From Candidatus Gallitreponema excrementavium (GTDB lineage Bacteria; Spirochaetota; Spirochaetia; Treponematales; Treponemataceae): DNA of 64,000 nucleotides. Below are positions 16,516 through 24,992 of this stretch, piece by piece. Made by a program: the position numbers and the translations under genes. The DNA lies in contig JADIMM010000023.1 of NCBI GenBank assembly GCA_017694795.1, positions 101,915 to 165,914 on the forward strand, in the 5' to 3' direction. The stretch's first letter is position 1. Every line of letters starts with the position of its first letter. Under the pieces are notes generated by a model. That model searched no databases and was not told the origin of the DNA. It saw nothing but the letters and a program-made list of their open reading frames with translations.

Positions 16516-18432
16516 TCAGGTTCTGGAAACAAGTTCTGTTAACTTCTCCGGCGAGAATTCAATCCAAACAGGTCTTCCGTGGGGGCAGAAAGGATGGGGT
16601 AATTTAAAAGTTTTTTCTACTATTCCCCTGGCGGTTTCATAATCCAGCGGATCTCCCTTTTTTACTGCCTGCCGGCAAGCTGTTCTTGCCAGGATACTTT
16701 TAAGAAGGGTTTCACTGTCCGGATCTTTATGGAGTAAATCATGCTTTAAATCCTCAACAGAGCCTTTCCATCTTACCGGAACCCCGTTTATGCACCATTT
16801 TCCCTTTCCTTCCCGGGCTATGTCGAATCCGGCAGCTTTCAGTTCTTTTTCGGAATTTTCCAGGTACCTGTCTTCCTTTTCAGTTTCAGTTTCTATAATG
16901 TATGGAATTAAAAGCTCCTGGCAGGTTCCCGATGTTTTAAGAAGCTGGTCGTAGAGTATTCTTTCATGGGCTGCGTGTTGGTCTATGAGGTAAAGTTTCC
17001 CCTTATACTCGGCAACTAAAAAAAGATTAAAAACCTGTCCTATGTACCTGAAATCAAGGCCTGTTTCAGTTTTTAGATTCCCGGGATTTGCTCCGGATAT
17101 TTCCATGGAATCTGTTGCTTTTGGGTTTTGAAACTGCATTTCCGTGGCAGGTGAATACTCAAGGGTTGGAGAAATGCGTTCCCGGAGGTTATCCCCGTGT
17201 TCAATTTCATTGCGGATTTCAGGAAAAATGTTTTCTTTTGAATCCACCTTGGTTTCAAAGTCAGGAAAATTTCCTGCAGATTTTCCGTATATTGAAATGA
17301 TTCCGGAATCCGGTGAGCCTTCTTTTTCTGTTCCGTTTTTTTGCGGGAATAAATTTGAAAGTGTAAGATTTTTATAAAAATCCCTTACAGCAGAAGAAAT
17401 TTCGTGGTGGATTTCACCTTTATTCCTGATCCGTATTTCTTTTTTTGCCGGGTGTATGTTGAAATCAACATACTTTGGATTTATTTCAAGAAACAGATAG
17501 GCAAAGGGGTGGCTTCCGTTGGGGAAAAAACCCTCTGCCCCGTAATCCATGGCTTGGATTAGCCCGTAGTCAAAAATCCTTCTTCCGTTTACAAAAATCA
17601 TCATGTCTTTTTTATCTTTCCTGACTACTTCTCTTGTGCCAAGAATTATTTTAAAGCAAAAACCGTCACCGGTTTCTGAAATTTCTTTAAAAAATGAGGC
17701 TGGTTCTACAGGCTCTGTTACGGAAAGTGTTCTTTCCAAAAGGCTCTGTTTTCCCGGATACAGATATCTGAGTTTATTATCCGTTGTAAGGCTGAATGCT
17801 ACCTGGGGCCATGCAAGGGCTTTCTCCTGAAAGGTCTGGCGGCAAAGAAGGGTTTCGGCACCCGGTTTTTTTAAAAAAGCCTTTCTTGCAGGAAAGTTAT
17901 CAAACAAGCCTCTGATTTCTATTATGGTACCCTTTTCAAGTCTACCCGGTGAAATTTTGTAGTTTATCACTTCCATTGGAGCGGAATTTTCCTTTCCGGA
18001 ATTTTTCCAGGAAAATGAAGTTTCCAAATTCCAGGCAGCGGAGGTTCCATTTCCCTCTGCTGCATTTTCTTCATTATTTCTTACGGAAGTTATTTTCATC
18101 GTGCTTACAGCACAGATTGAAGAAAGGGCTTCCCCCCTGAATCCCAGTGTTGATATGTTCAAAAGGTCTTCTGCCCGGGAAATTTTACTGGTAGTATGGG
18201 GTTTCCAGCATATTTCCAGGTCTTCCCTTGTCATACCGGCACCGTTATCACATATACGGATTTTTTTACTGCCTCCCTCCTGAATTTCCAGGGAAATTTC
18301 AGTGGCCCCGGCATCAAGGGAGTTGTCTATAAGCTCCCTGACAACAGCATTGGGTCTGTCTATAACTTCCCCTGCAGCAATTTTTCCTGCAGTATCTCCT
18401 GGAAGCTCTTTTACAGGGGCAAATCGGTTCAT
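16516..18432 (-). CDS. mutL: DNA mismatch repair protein MutL
   Basis: GHKL-ATPase of mismatch repair that couples MutS recognition to strand incision. The N-terminal ATPase shows AAGEVIDRPNAVVRELIDNSLDAG, DNGAGM and TLGFRGEALSSI (about 17-100). The C-terminal domain contains DQHAAHERILYD, a near match to the endonuclease metal motif DQHA-x2-E-x4-E with the last Glu replaced by Asp, plus ACRQAVKKGD and CPHGRP, the other blocks of endonuclease-type MutL. So this MutL probably nicks DNA itself, as in bacteria without MutH. Its 638 residues are normal. It starts 3 bases after the xseB stop with a GAGGAA ribosome-binding site, in an xseA-xseB-mutL unit. Confidence 0.95.
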   Translation of the reverse strand: MNRFAPVKELPGDTAGKIAAGEVIDRPNAVVRELIDNSLDAGATEISLEIQEGGSKKIRICDNGAGMTREDLEICWKPHTTSKISRAEDLLNISTLGFRGEALSSICAVSTMKITSVRNNEENAAEGNGTSAAWNLETSFSWKNSGKENSAPMEVINYKISPGRLEKGTIIEIRGLFDNFPARKAFLKKPGAETLLCRQTFQEKALAWPQVAFSLTTDNKLRYLYPGKQSLLERTLSVTEPVEPASFFKEISETGDGFCFKIILGTREVVRKDKKDMMIFVNGRRIFDYGLIQAMDYGAEGFFPNGSHPFAYLFLEINPKYVDFNIHPAKKEIRIRNKGEIHHEISSAVRDFYKNLTLSNLFPQKNGTEKEGSPDSGIISIYGKSAGNFPDFETKVDSKENIFPEIRNEIEHGDNLRERISPTLEYSPATEMQFQNPKATDSMEISGANPGNLKTETGLDFRYIGQVFNLFLVAEYKGKLYLIDQHAAHERILYDQLLKTSGTCQELLIPYIIETETEKEDRYLENSEKELKAAGFDIAREGKGKWCINGVPVRWKGSVEDLKHDLLHKDPDSETLLKSILARTACRQAVKKGDPLDYETARGIVEKTFKLPHPFCPHGRPVWIEFSPEKLTELVSRT

Positions 18433-18435
18433 TCT

Positions 18436-18675
18436 TTATTCCTCTTCTCCGTTAAGATTAAATAAATCCAGTTCCGGTTTTTCCGTTTTTTCCTCCGGCT
18501 GGTTCATTAAAATTCTTACCCGGCCCTCAAGTTTTTCCAAATCTTTTTCAAGATTTTTTGCCAGTTTTATACCTTCTTCAAAAATTCCCAAGGCATCCTC
18601 AAGGGGCAAATCCTGATTGTTTATGGTTTCTGACAGCTCTTCCAGTCTTGCCAGTCTTTTCTCAAAATCTTTCAT
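18436..18675 (-). CDS. xseB: Exodeoxyribonuclease VII small subunit
   Basis: 79-residue helical subunit that binds the coiled-coil arms of XseA in the ExoVII complex. The pattern FEKRLARLEELSETINNQDL then PLEDALGIFEEGIKLA is the family signature. It lies 16 bases after the xseA stop and 3 bases before mutL. The acidic C-terminal tail (LDLFNLNGEEE) is not conserved. A good GGAGG site precedes the ATG. Confidence 0.93.
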   Translation of the reverse strand: MKDFEKRLARLEELSETINNQDLPLEDALGIFEEGIKLAKNLEKDLEKLEGRVRILMNQPEEKTEKPELDLFNLNGEEE

Positions 18676-18691
18676 ATTCCACCTCCATGGA

Positions 18692-19921
18692 TTAAAGACT
18701 GTTGTCCGTAACCGGACTTTTATTTTCTATGGACTCCACTACAGCCGTGTAAGTTGCTTCCGAATTAAGAATCGAGAGTTTTTGTCCTCCTGATATGTCA
18801 TTCCGGAAACGGAGGATTTTTCCGGTTTCTTTGTCCCGCACTATACTGAACCCACGCTTTAATATTTCCAAGGGATTCCTTTCCTCCAGTTTTGTCCTTA
18901 ATATTCTTGCCTCTTGGCGGTATAATTCCACTTTAGAAACCATGGTTGAAAACAGGTTTTCTTTCAGGTCGTCAAAACGCAGGAGAAATGGCTGTAAAAT
19001 TTTGTAAAACCTGTTTTCTATGTTTTCAATTTTGAACTGGGCTGCCTTTAATTTTATTTTTTCTATTCGGTTGGTTATCTCGTCCAAAAGATTCTTTTCC
19101 AGGTCATTTACCAGGGCATCTATACGGGATTTTTCCGGTACAGTTATCTCTGCTGCTGCGGAGGGGGTGGGAGCCCGTTTGTCGGCGGCAAAATCGCTGA
19201 GTGCCCAGTCTATTTCATGCCCCACTGCACTAACTACCGGGATTTCTGATGATGCGATGGCTCTTACCAGGTTTTCGTCAGAAAAGGGAAGGAGATCTTC
19301 CAATGAGCCTCCACCTCTGCCTATTATTATTACTTCCCCCAGTTTGAATTTATTGGCTGTTTTAAGCTGCCGTATTAAATCTTCCGGGGCATCTTCCCCC
19401 TGGACTTTTGAAGGCAGGATGTTTACGGAAACAGAAGGATTCCTACGCCTTGTTATTTGTAAAATATCCCTTATGGCAGCCCCCGTGGGACTGGTTATTA
19501 CTGCAATGGTTTCGGGATAAAGGGGCAGGGGGCGTTTCCGGTTTTCGTCAAAAAGGCCTTCTTTGTAAAGCTTTTGCTTTAATTCCTCCAGCCGGGCAAG
19601 AATGTCACCTTCCCCTGCAGGTTCAATTTTTTCGCAGATAATCTGGTAAGATCCCCTTTGGGGATAAACAGAAAGGCTTCCTTCCACCGTGACCTTTTCC
19701 CCGTCTTTTGGAGTAAATTTTATTCCGTTTATCCGGTTTTTGAACATCACGGCACTTATGGCGGCATCCTTATCTTTCATGGTAAAATACCAGTGTCCTG
19801 TGCTGGAAGGGCGGAAATTGGAAATTTCCCCGGTAACTCTTACTTCTGTAAATGATTCTTCCAGAATTGTCTTTATGAAACCCGTTATTTCCGTTACCGT
19901 AAGGCTTTTCTTGTCCATCAT
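18692..19921 (-). CDS. xseA: Exodeoxyribonuclease VII large subunit
   Basis: Catalytic subunit of ExoVII, which degrades single-stranded DNA from both ends and works in mismatch repair. An N-terminal OB-fold (VTEITGFIKTILEESFTEVR, ISNFRPSSTGHWYFTMKD) is followed by the catalytic domain (VITSPTGAAIRDILQI, GRGGGSLEDLLPFSDE, SAVGHEIDWALSDFAADKRA) and a long helical region. Its 409 residues are normal. Two ATGs stand in tandem at 19921 and 19918; a -10 box ends exactly 6 bases before the first, suggesting a leaderless message, although AAGG could serve the second. The gene is divergent from the spiro-SPASM gene. Confidence 0.94.
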   Translation of the reverse strand: MMDKKSLTVTEITGFIKTILEESFTEVRVTGEISNFRPSSTGHWYFTMKDKDAAISAVMFKNRINGIKFTPKDGEKVTVEGSLSVYPQRGSYQIICEKIEPAGEGDILARLEELKQKLYKEGLFDENRKRPLPLYPETIAVITSPTGAAIRDILQITRRRNPSVSVNILPSKVQGEDAPEDLIRQLKTANKFKLGEVIIIGRGGGSLEDLLPFSDENLVRAIASSEIPVVSAVGHEIDWALSDFAADKRAPTPSAAAEITVPEKSRIDALVNDLEKNLLDEITNRIEKIKLKAAQFKIENIENRFYKILQPFLLRFDDLKENLFSTMVSKVELYRQEARILRTKLEERNPLEILKRGFSIVRDKETGKILRFRNDISGGQKLSILNSEATYTAVVESIENKSPVTDNSL

Positions 19922-19927
19922 TACCTT

Positions 19928-19956
19928 ATACTACCAGAAAAAAAACCGTTCCTCAA
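19928..19956 (-). promoter_or_regulatory. Promoter of xseA operon, leaderless arrangement
   Basis: Minus strand: TTGAGG (19956-19951), 17-base spacer, TAGTAT (19933-19928) preceded by an extended-type TGG, then 6 bases (AAGGTA) to the ATG at 19921. The geometry is identical to that of the hrpA-like, RSH-TPR, GT-B-like and argH genes. Confidence 0.65.
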
Positions 19957-19998
19957 GTAATAAACTTTGGAATGGGTTCTGCCGATACATAAACCGGT

Positions 19999-21546
19999 AT
20001 GAAATCAATAGTCATAATTTACGGTAATATAAGCAGGTTCAGTCTCCTTCCAATTGGAGAAGGAACAGGTGGAAAAAATTTCTTCCAGTGCCAGTTGGAA
20101 GAAGCATGGAATTTTCCTTTTGTGGATTCTGTTGTTGTAGTTTCTCCAGGGGAAAAACCACAGGGGTATAAATCTGCCGGAAAGGAACAGTTTTTTACAT
20201 TAAAAGATTGGACAGTGGAAAATCTTGCAGATTTTATTTCTGCCAAAGCCTCCGGTACTGATCATTGCTGGCTTATGGAAGCTGGAACTCCCTTTGTGGA
20301 AAAACGGGCTGCCGAAAAATTATGGAAAATCCACAGTGAATATTTTGCAGAATATACCTTTGCAGACGGTTATCCGGGGGGGCTTTTTCCTGTGGTGGCA
20401 GCCACCGGAATTCTGCCTTCTATAAAAGAAATTGCCAAAAATGACAAAACTTCTCCCGGAAAAGGTTTTCTTTTTAATGTGATGAAAAAGGATATTAATT
20501 CTTTTGATATTGAAACTGAAATTGCACCCCACGATCAAAGAAGTTTAAGGGTATACCTTAATTCCTGTACAAAAAACGGTTTTGAGCTTTGCAGAAAGTT
20601 ATTGGCTATGATTAAGGACAGCTCTTCCCGGCCATTATTTGAATTCATTCCGGAGCTTCTTGAAAAAAATCCCTTGATTTTGAGGGGTTTTCCGGAATTC
20701 TATTATATTCAGGTTGCTTCGGAGTGCGTTAATAATTGTCTTTATTGTCCATATCCATCGTCAGTACTGTACGAAAAAAACAAGTTTATGAGTTACCAGC
20801 AGGCGGCCGGGCTTATAGACAGGATTTATGAATTTTCCGGTTCTGCGGTTGTTTCCCCGTCATTGTGGGGTGAGCCGGCATTAAATCCTGATATAGCAAA
20901 AATAGTGGAAAAAATTCTTTCTTATCCGTCGTTAAGTGTTTGCATGGAGACATCTGGATACGGTTGGAAACCCGGTACAATAGAGGAAATTAAAAATGTA
21001 TGTCAAAAGGCTGTTCCCAGGGAAAACGGCAGGAATCCGGTGGAATGGATTTTATCCCTGGACGGAACAAATGAAGAATTTTACAAGATTCTTCATCCAC
21101 AGGGAAATTTTGCCGAAGTTCTGGAGTTTGCCGGCAGGCTGTCTGAAAATTTTCCGGAAGCCTTTTACCCCCAGTTTGTAAGGGTAAACGAAAATGAAGA
21201 AAACCTGGAAAGTTTTTATAAATTCTGGAAAGAAAAAGCCGGCCGTGTTTTAATCCAAAAATATGACAATTTTTGTAATAATCTCCCTGACAGAAAACCT
21301 GCCGATTTATCCCCTTTAATAAGATTTCCATGCTGGCACTTAAAGCGTGATATGGTTATTTTACTTGACGGGACTGTGGTCCCCTGCAGGGAATGCCTTA
21401 ATAAAAATAACTCTTTTGGAAATGTTTTTTCAGAACCCTTGGAAAAAATTTGGAGTAATGGATTGAAGGAATACGAAAAACACATTACAGAAAACTATTC
21501 TTCATTATGCGGTGAATGCGATGAGTATTATACATTCAACTTTTAA
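19999..21546 (+). CDS. Spiro-SPASM radical-SAM protein with N-terminal nucleotidyltransferase-like region
   Basis: 515-residue protein matching what I know as the spirochaete-restricted spiro-SPASM family. Residues about 1-190 resemble a GT-A or cytidylyltransferase fold (DSVVVVSPGE, then LMEAGTPFVEKRAAEKLWKI). Then comes a radical-SAM core with the 4Fe-4S cysteines in CVNNCLYC (about 246-253) and the downstream LWGEPALNPDI. At the C-terminus is a SPASM-type auxiliary cluster region (FPCWHLKRDM, VVPCRECLNK, LCGECDEYY). The substrate is unknown. It opens a plus-strand series with a glycosyltransferase, a cytidylyltransferase, an SpsG/methyltransferase fusion and an ATP-grasp gene, so modification of a surface or flagellar glycan is a reasonable inference. 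No Shine-Dalgarno is present upstream of the ATG. Confidence 0.82.
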   Translation: MKSIVIIYGNISRFSLLPIGEGTGGKNFFQCQLEEAWNFPFVDSVVVVSPGEKPQGYKSAGKEQFFTLKDWTVENLADFISAKASGTDHCWLMEAGTPFVEKRAAEKLWKIHSEYFAEYTFADGYPGGLFPVVAATGILPSIKEIAKNDKTSPGKGFLFNVMKKDINSFDIETEIAPHDQRSLRVYLNSCTKNGFELCRKLLAMIKDSSSRPLFEFIPELLEKNPLILRGFPEFYYIQVASECVNNCLYCPYPSSVLYEKNKFMSYQQAAGLIDRIYEFSGSAVVSPSLWGEPALNPDIAKIVEKILSYPSLSVCMETSGYGWKPGTIEEIKNVCQKAVPRENGRNPVEWILSLDGTNEEFYKILHPQGNFAEVLEFAGRLSENFPEAFYPQFVRVNENEENLESFYKFWKEKAGRVLIQKYDNFCNNLPDRKPADLSPLIRFPCWHLKRDMVILLDGTVVPCRECLNKNNSFGNVFSEPLEKIWSNGLKEYEKHITENYSSLCGECDEYYTFNF

Positions 21547-22477
21547 TTCTAGAAATTCCGATGTAACTATCCTTGGAGGAACGGAACCTGTAAACCACAA
21601 ATCCCTTCCTATTTCTGTCGTTCTTTTAAACCGTGGCGGAAAGTACTACCGGAGTGCTTATTTTTCTTACCTGGAATCCCTTGGGTTGACCTCTGTAATA
21701 TCTTTTGAAACCACAGGTTATTCCTACGAATTGGAGAGTCTTTCCGTCCGGTATCCTTCGGTTAAATTTGCCCTTCTGAACCAGCCGGAAACAACCGGAG
21801 GAATGATAAATATAGGAATAGGAGAGTCTACTTATAACCAGGTTCTTGTTCTGTGGAATGATATGAAACTTGTAAAAAATTCCCTTTCGGATTCTGTCCT
21901 GCAAAATTCCATAGAAAAAAAATTTGTTTCGATTTCCCCTCTTTTTATGACGACTAAAATGGAAACAATGCCCTGTAAAATGGTTCCTGTAATAGAAAAC
22001 AAGAACCTGGTAATTAATCCTGAAAAATATGTCAGGGATTTATCCCCTACCATCTACCCCTGGGATTTTGCCGGAATTTATAACAAAAAAGAATTCATGT
22101 CGGTAGGGGGATTTGACATAGAGTTTTCGGATCCCTATTGGCAGAATTTGGATTTTGGTTTCCGGTGTGCCATGTGGGGGTATCAGAATGTAATTTCTAC
22201 AGTCTTTAAAGTCACCTACCAAAATCAGACAGAGGGTGAAGTAATAGTAAAAAATACTGATTACTCAAGGTTTTATTTAAAGAATCTTGCTCCGGTGTAC
22301 AGGAAAAATAAAATTGACATTCCATTTATGGGAGTTTTCCCTTTTATTTTTAAGTCCGGAAAACGAACATCTGAAAGTTGGGCTGAGTATATTAAAATAA
22401 AGAAGTGGGTCCGTGACAATGGTTCCAAGTTTAAACAAGATGCAAAGTCTGTAATTCAAGATTGGGAGTCTGAATAG
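21521..22477 (+). CDS. Putative family-2-like glycosyltransferase
   Basis: 318-residue protein without a signal peptide. It reads like a GT-A glycosyltransferase: LPISVVLLNRGGKYYRSAYF at the N-terminus, ALLNQPETTGGMINIGIGES, a VLWNDMKLV stretch where the nucleotide-sugar Asp motif is expected, and MSVGGFDIEFSDPYWQNLDF, which resembles the GGFDE...D acceptor region. The resemblance is by pattern, not a firm family match. The ATG at 21521 overlaps the end of the spiro-SPASM gene; a GTG at 21512 is an alternative. Translational coupling suggests the two act together. Confidence 0.6.
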   Translation: MSIIHSTFNSRNSDVTILGGTEPVNHKSLPISVVLLNRGGKYYRSAYFSYLESLGLTSVISFETTGYSYELESLSVRYPSVKFALLNQPETTGGMINIGIGESTYNQVLVLWNDMKLVKNSLSDSVLQNSIEKKFVSISPLFMTTKMETMPCKMVPVIENKNLVINPEKYVRDLSPTIYPWDFAGIYNKKEFMSVGGFDIEFSDPYWQNLDFGFRCAMWGYQNVISTVFKVTYQNQTEGEVIVKNTDYSRFYLKNLAPVYRKNKIDIPFMGVFPFIFKSGKRTSESWAEYIKIKKWVRDNGSKFKQDAKSVIQDWESE

Positions 22478-22478
22478 T

Positions 22479-23171
22479 ATGGAGGTTTGCTGTGTTGTTC
22501 AGGCAAGAATGGGATCCAGCCGGCTTCCCGGTAAAGCTTTAAAGCTTTTGGGGGAAATGCCTCTTTTGGCATGGACTTTGAGGGCGGTAAAGAATATTCC
22601 CGGGGATATCCATGTTTTGGCCTGCGATGAAGACTCTTACAAGGATTTTCTTCCCTTGGCAAAAGAAGCCGGATTTGAGATTTTTCCCGGGGAAAAGGAA
22701 GATGTTCTTAAAAGATTTTGCGGAGTAATCCGCAAATTTAATCCCGGATATGTGTTGCGGGCAACCGGTGACAATCCGTTTTTATTTTACGAAAGCGGGA
22801 GTCCTTCCATAAAAAAAATCAAAAAAAAAGGACTGGACTATTTTACTTTTTCCAGTCTGCCCCATGGTTCTGGAATCGAGGTATTCCGGGCCGAAGCCCT
22901 TTTAGAGGCAGAGAAACTGACAAACCTGCCTTATGACCGGGAACATGTGGGACCGGCAATATACAATCATCCTGAAAATTTTAACTTTCTTATGGAAAAG
23001 GCTCCTTTAAAATGGAGAAAGCCGGAATTGAGGACGACTGTGGATACCTTGGAAGATTATAAACTTGTTTTGGAAAAATCCCGGAATCTTCCCTCTGATT
23101 TTTTAAAAAAAGAGCAGTTTTTTTTGCGGCGACCCCCTTCTTCTTCCCTAATCGTCAGGGCTTTCAGATAA
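22479..23171 (+). CDS. Cytidylyltransferase-family protein, SpsF-like
   Basis: 230-residue nucleotidyltransferase of the SpsF / acylneuraminate-cytidylyltransferase group, which activates a sugar (often a nonulosonic acid or related polyol) with CTP. The nucleotide-binding signature VQARMGSSRLPGKALKLLG opens the protein, and LRATGDNPF carries the metal-binding Asp region; YFTFSSLPHGSGIEVF follows. It starts just after the glycosyltransferase stop. SpsF- and SpsG-like proteins are normally partners, and the SpsG-like domain is encoded by the next gene. No NeuB-type synthase is present here, so the sugar is undefined. Confidence 0.82.
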   Translation: MEVCCVVQARMGSSRLPGKALKLLGEMPLLAWTLRAVKNIPGDIHVLACDEDSYKDFLPLAKEAGFEIFPGEKEDVLKRFCGVIRKFNPGYVLRATGDNPFLFYESGSPSIKKIKKKGLDYFTFSSLPHGSGIEVFRAEALLEAEKLTNLPYDREHVGPAIYNHPENFNFLMEKAPLKWRKPELRTTVDTLEDYKLVLEKSRNLPSDFLKKEQFFLRRPPSSSLIVRAFR

Positions 23172-23198
23172 TACGGGGTTATTTTAAGGAATTGTTTT

Positions 23199-24992
23199 AT
23201 GAAGAAAATTCTTATTTTCCCTTCTACCGTCAGAAACAGAGGAACCGGCCATATTACGCGGTGCTTAAACTTATTCAGGGCGGTTTCAAATCAGGGATTT
23301 TTTGATGTATGGATTTACCAGGATGAACCGGGATGTGGATTCGATTTGGAAGAAATATTAAAAGAGAATTCATTGCCTGTAAACAGGGTGACATCTGATT
23401 TGAACCTTTATAATTGGGATTTAGTTGTACTGGATAATTTTAAAACATCCGGAAAATATGTAAAACTTTTGGAAAAATACACGGTTCTGGCAATTGACGA
23501 GGGCGGGGAAGGGAGAAAAACATTTGACTATGTTCTTGATATAATACCCTCTGGAAAAACTTTGGATAAGAATTTTAACCTTTATTATCCGGGCTTTTTA
23601 AGCCTTCCTGTAAACAGAAAAGAAAAAAATTTAAACCTTAAAGAAATTTTGTTGGTAATCCGGGGAGAAAAGTTTAAAAATGCTGCCTTAAAGGCTGCTG
23701 TAAAAACTGCAGCTTTGTTTACGGAAAGCAGGGTTACTGCACTAATTTCCGGCAGCCCGGAAAACCTATGTAAACCCGGAAACCTTGAAATTACCGGTTA
23801 CCGGGAAAACCTCAAAGAAGAACTCTATAAATATGATTTGGTAATAACCTATTACGGCTTAACGGCTTTGGAGGCCCGGGCTGCCGGAGCAAAGGTCATT
23901 CTCGTTTCTCCCGGAAGGCTGCATAAAAAGCTTGGAAGGGGGGAGGGCTTTTTTACATTGCCTTCATTAAAACTTCCGGAAAAAGTCCTGGTAAAAATCA
24001 AAAAAAATCCGGGGTTGTTACTTAATGGGGCGGGGGCTTTTTCTGATAACAATAGAAAAGTTTCAGGTTGTGGTGCAAAAGATAAACCAGAAACCCTTGC
24101 AGGTTTTGTAAGAAAAATGGATACCGGAGCCATAAGACTTTGTCCTGTTTGCGGCCGTCTTTCTCCTGTTATTCACCGGTTTCCGGAACGGACTTTCCGC
24201 CGTTGTCCGGAATGCAGTCTGGTTTTTCAGGAAGTTTTTTTTGGCAGTAAAATGGATTACGGGGAAGAATATTTTTTTTCCCAGTACCAAGCCCAGTACG
24301 GGAAATCTTATTTGGAGGATTTTCAAGCAATTAAAAAGGCCGGGTTTGAAAGGTGTTCCGAGATAAGGAAAATCATAAAAACCGGCACTCCTGTTTTGTT
24401 GGATATTGGCTGTGCCTACGGTCCCTTTCTCGAGGCTGCCAAAGAAAAGGGATTTGTTCCTTTCGGAACGGATATTTCGGAAGAAGCCTGTAAATATGTA
24501 TCATGCCGGTTGGGAATTCCTGCAGTTTCTTCGGTTTTTCCTGATTTGAACCTTAACCTCCTGGGATCCGGGGATAAATTCGATGTGGTCTCCATGTGGT
24601 ATGTAATAGAACATTTTGAAAACCTTCAAGAAGTTTTGGAAAAGGTTTCTTCAATTGTAAAAAAGGGAGGGGTGTTTTGTTTTTCCACCCCGAATTACAG
24701 GGGGATTTCAGGAAGAAAATCTTCTGAAACTTTTTTTAAAAACAGTCCTTCTGATCATTTTACTGTATGGAACAAAAGGGCGGCAAAAATAATTCTGGAA
24801 AAATATGGTTTTAAGCCTGTCAGGTTCAGGTTTACCGGAATTCACCCTGAGCGTTTTCCCGGCAAGGGGTACTTGAAACCTGGTGGCAAAGACTTAAGGG
24901 GTCTTAAAAGATTTGAATATAGTACTTTATTTAGTTTAATGAAATTGTTACGTTTGGGGGATACTTTTGAGGTTTACGGAGTAAAAAAATGA
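23199..24992 (+). CDS. SpsG-like glycosyltransferase/hydrolase domain fused to SAM methyltransferase
   Basis: 597-residue two-part protein. Residues about 1-290 resemble SpsG/PseG, GT-B-fold proteins that handle nucleotide sugars in nonulosonic-acid pathways: RNRGTGHITRCLNLF has the glycine-rich GxGHxxR start, and YYGLTALEARAAGAKVILVS matches the C-terminal nucleotide-binding block. Residues about 308-345 form a Cys-rich ribbon (CPVCGRLSP, RRCPECSLVFQ), and from about 375 a class I methyltransferase begins (VLLDIGCAYGPFLEAAKEKG, MWYVIEHFENLQEVL). The ribbon-plus-methyltransferase unit is like sugar C- or O-methyltransferases. It has an AAGGA ribosome-binding site and overlaps the next gene by 4 bases. 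I infer a methylated or acyl-methylated sugar product. Confidence 0.72.
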   Translation: MKKILIFPSTVRNRGTGHITRCLNLFRAVSNQGFFDVWIYQDEPGCGFDLEEILKENSLPVNRVTSDLNLYNWDLVVLDNFKTSGKYVKLLEKYTVLAIDEGGEGRKTFDYVLDIIPSGKTLDKNFNLYYPGFLSLPVNRKEKNLNLKEILLVIRGEKFKNAALKAAVKTAALFTESRVTALISGSPENLCKPGNLEITGYRENLKEELYKYDLVITYYGLTALEARAAGAKVILVSPGRLHKKLGRGEGFFTLPSLKLPEKVLVKIKKNPGLLLNGAGAFSDNNRKVSGCGAKDKPETLAGFVRKMDTGAIRLCPVCGRLSPVIHRFPERTFRRCPECSLVFQEVFFGSKMDYGEEYFFSQYQAQYGKSYLEDFQAIKKAGFERCSEIRKIIKTGTPVLLDIGCAYGPFLEAAKEKGFVPFGTDISEEACKYVSCRLGIPAVSSVFPDLNLNLLGSGDKFDVVSMWYVIEHFENLQEVLEKVSSIVKKGGVFCFSTPNYRGISGRKSSETFFKNSPSDHFTVWNKRAAKIILEKYGFKPVRFRFTGIHPERFPGKGYLKPGGKDLRGLKRFEYSTLFSLMKLLRLGDTFEVYGVKK

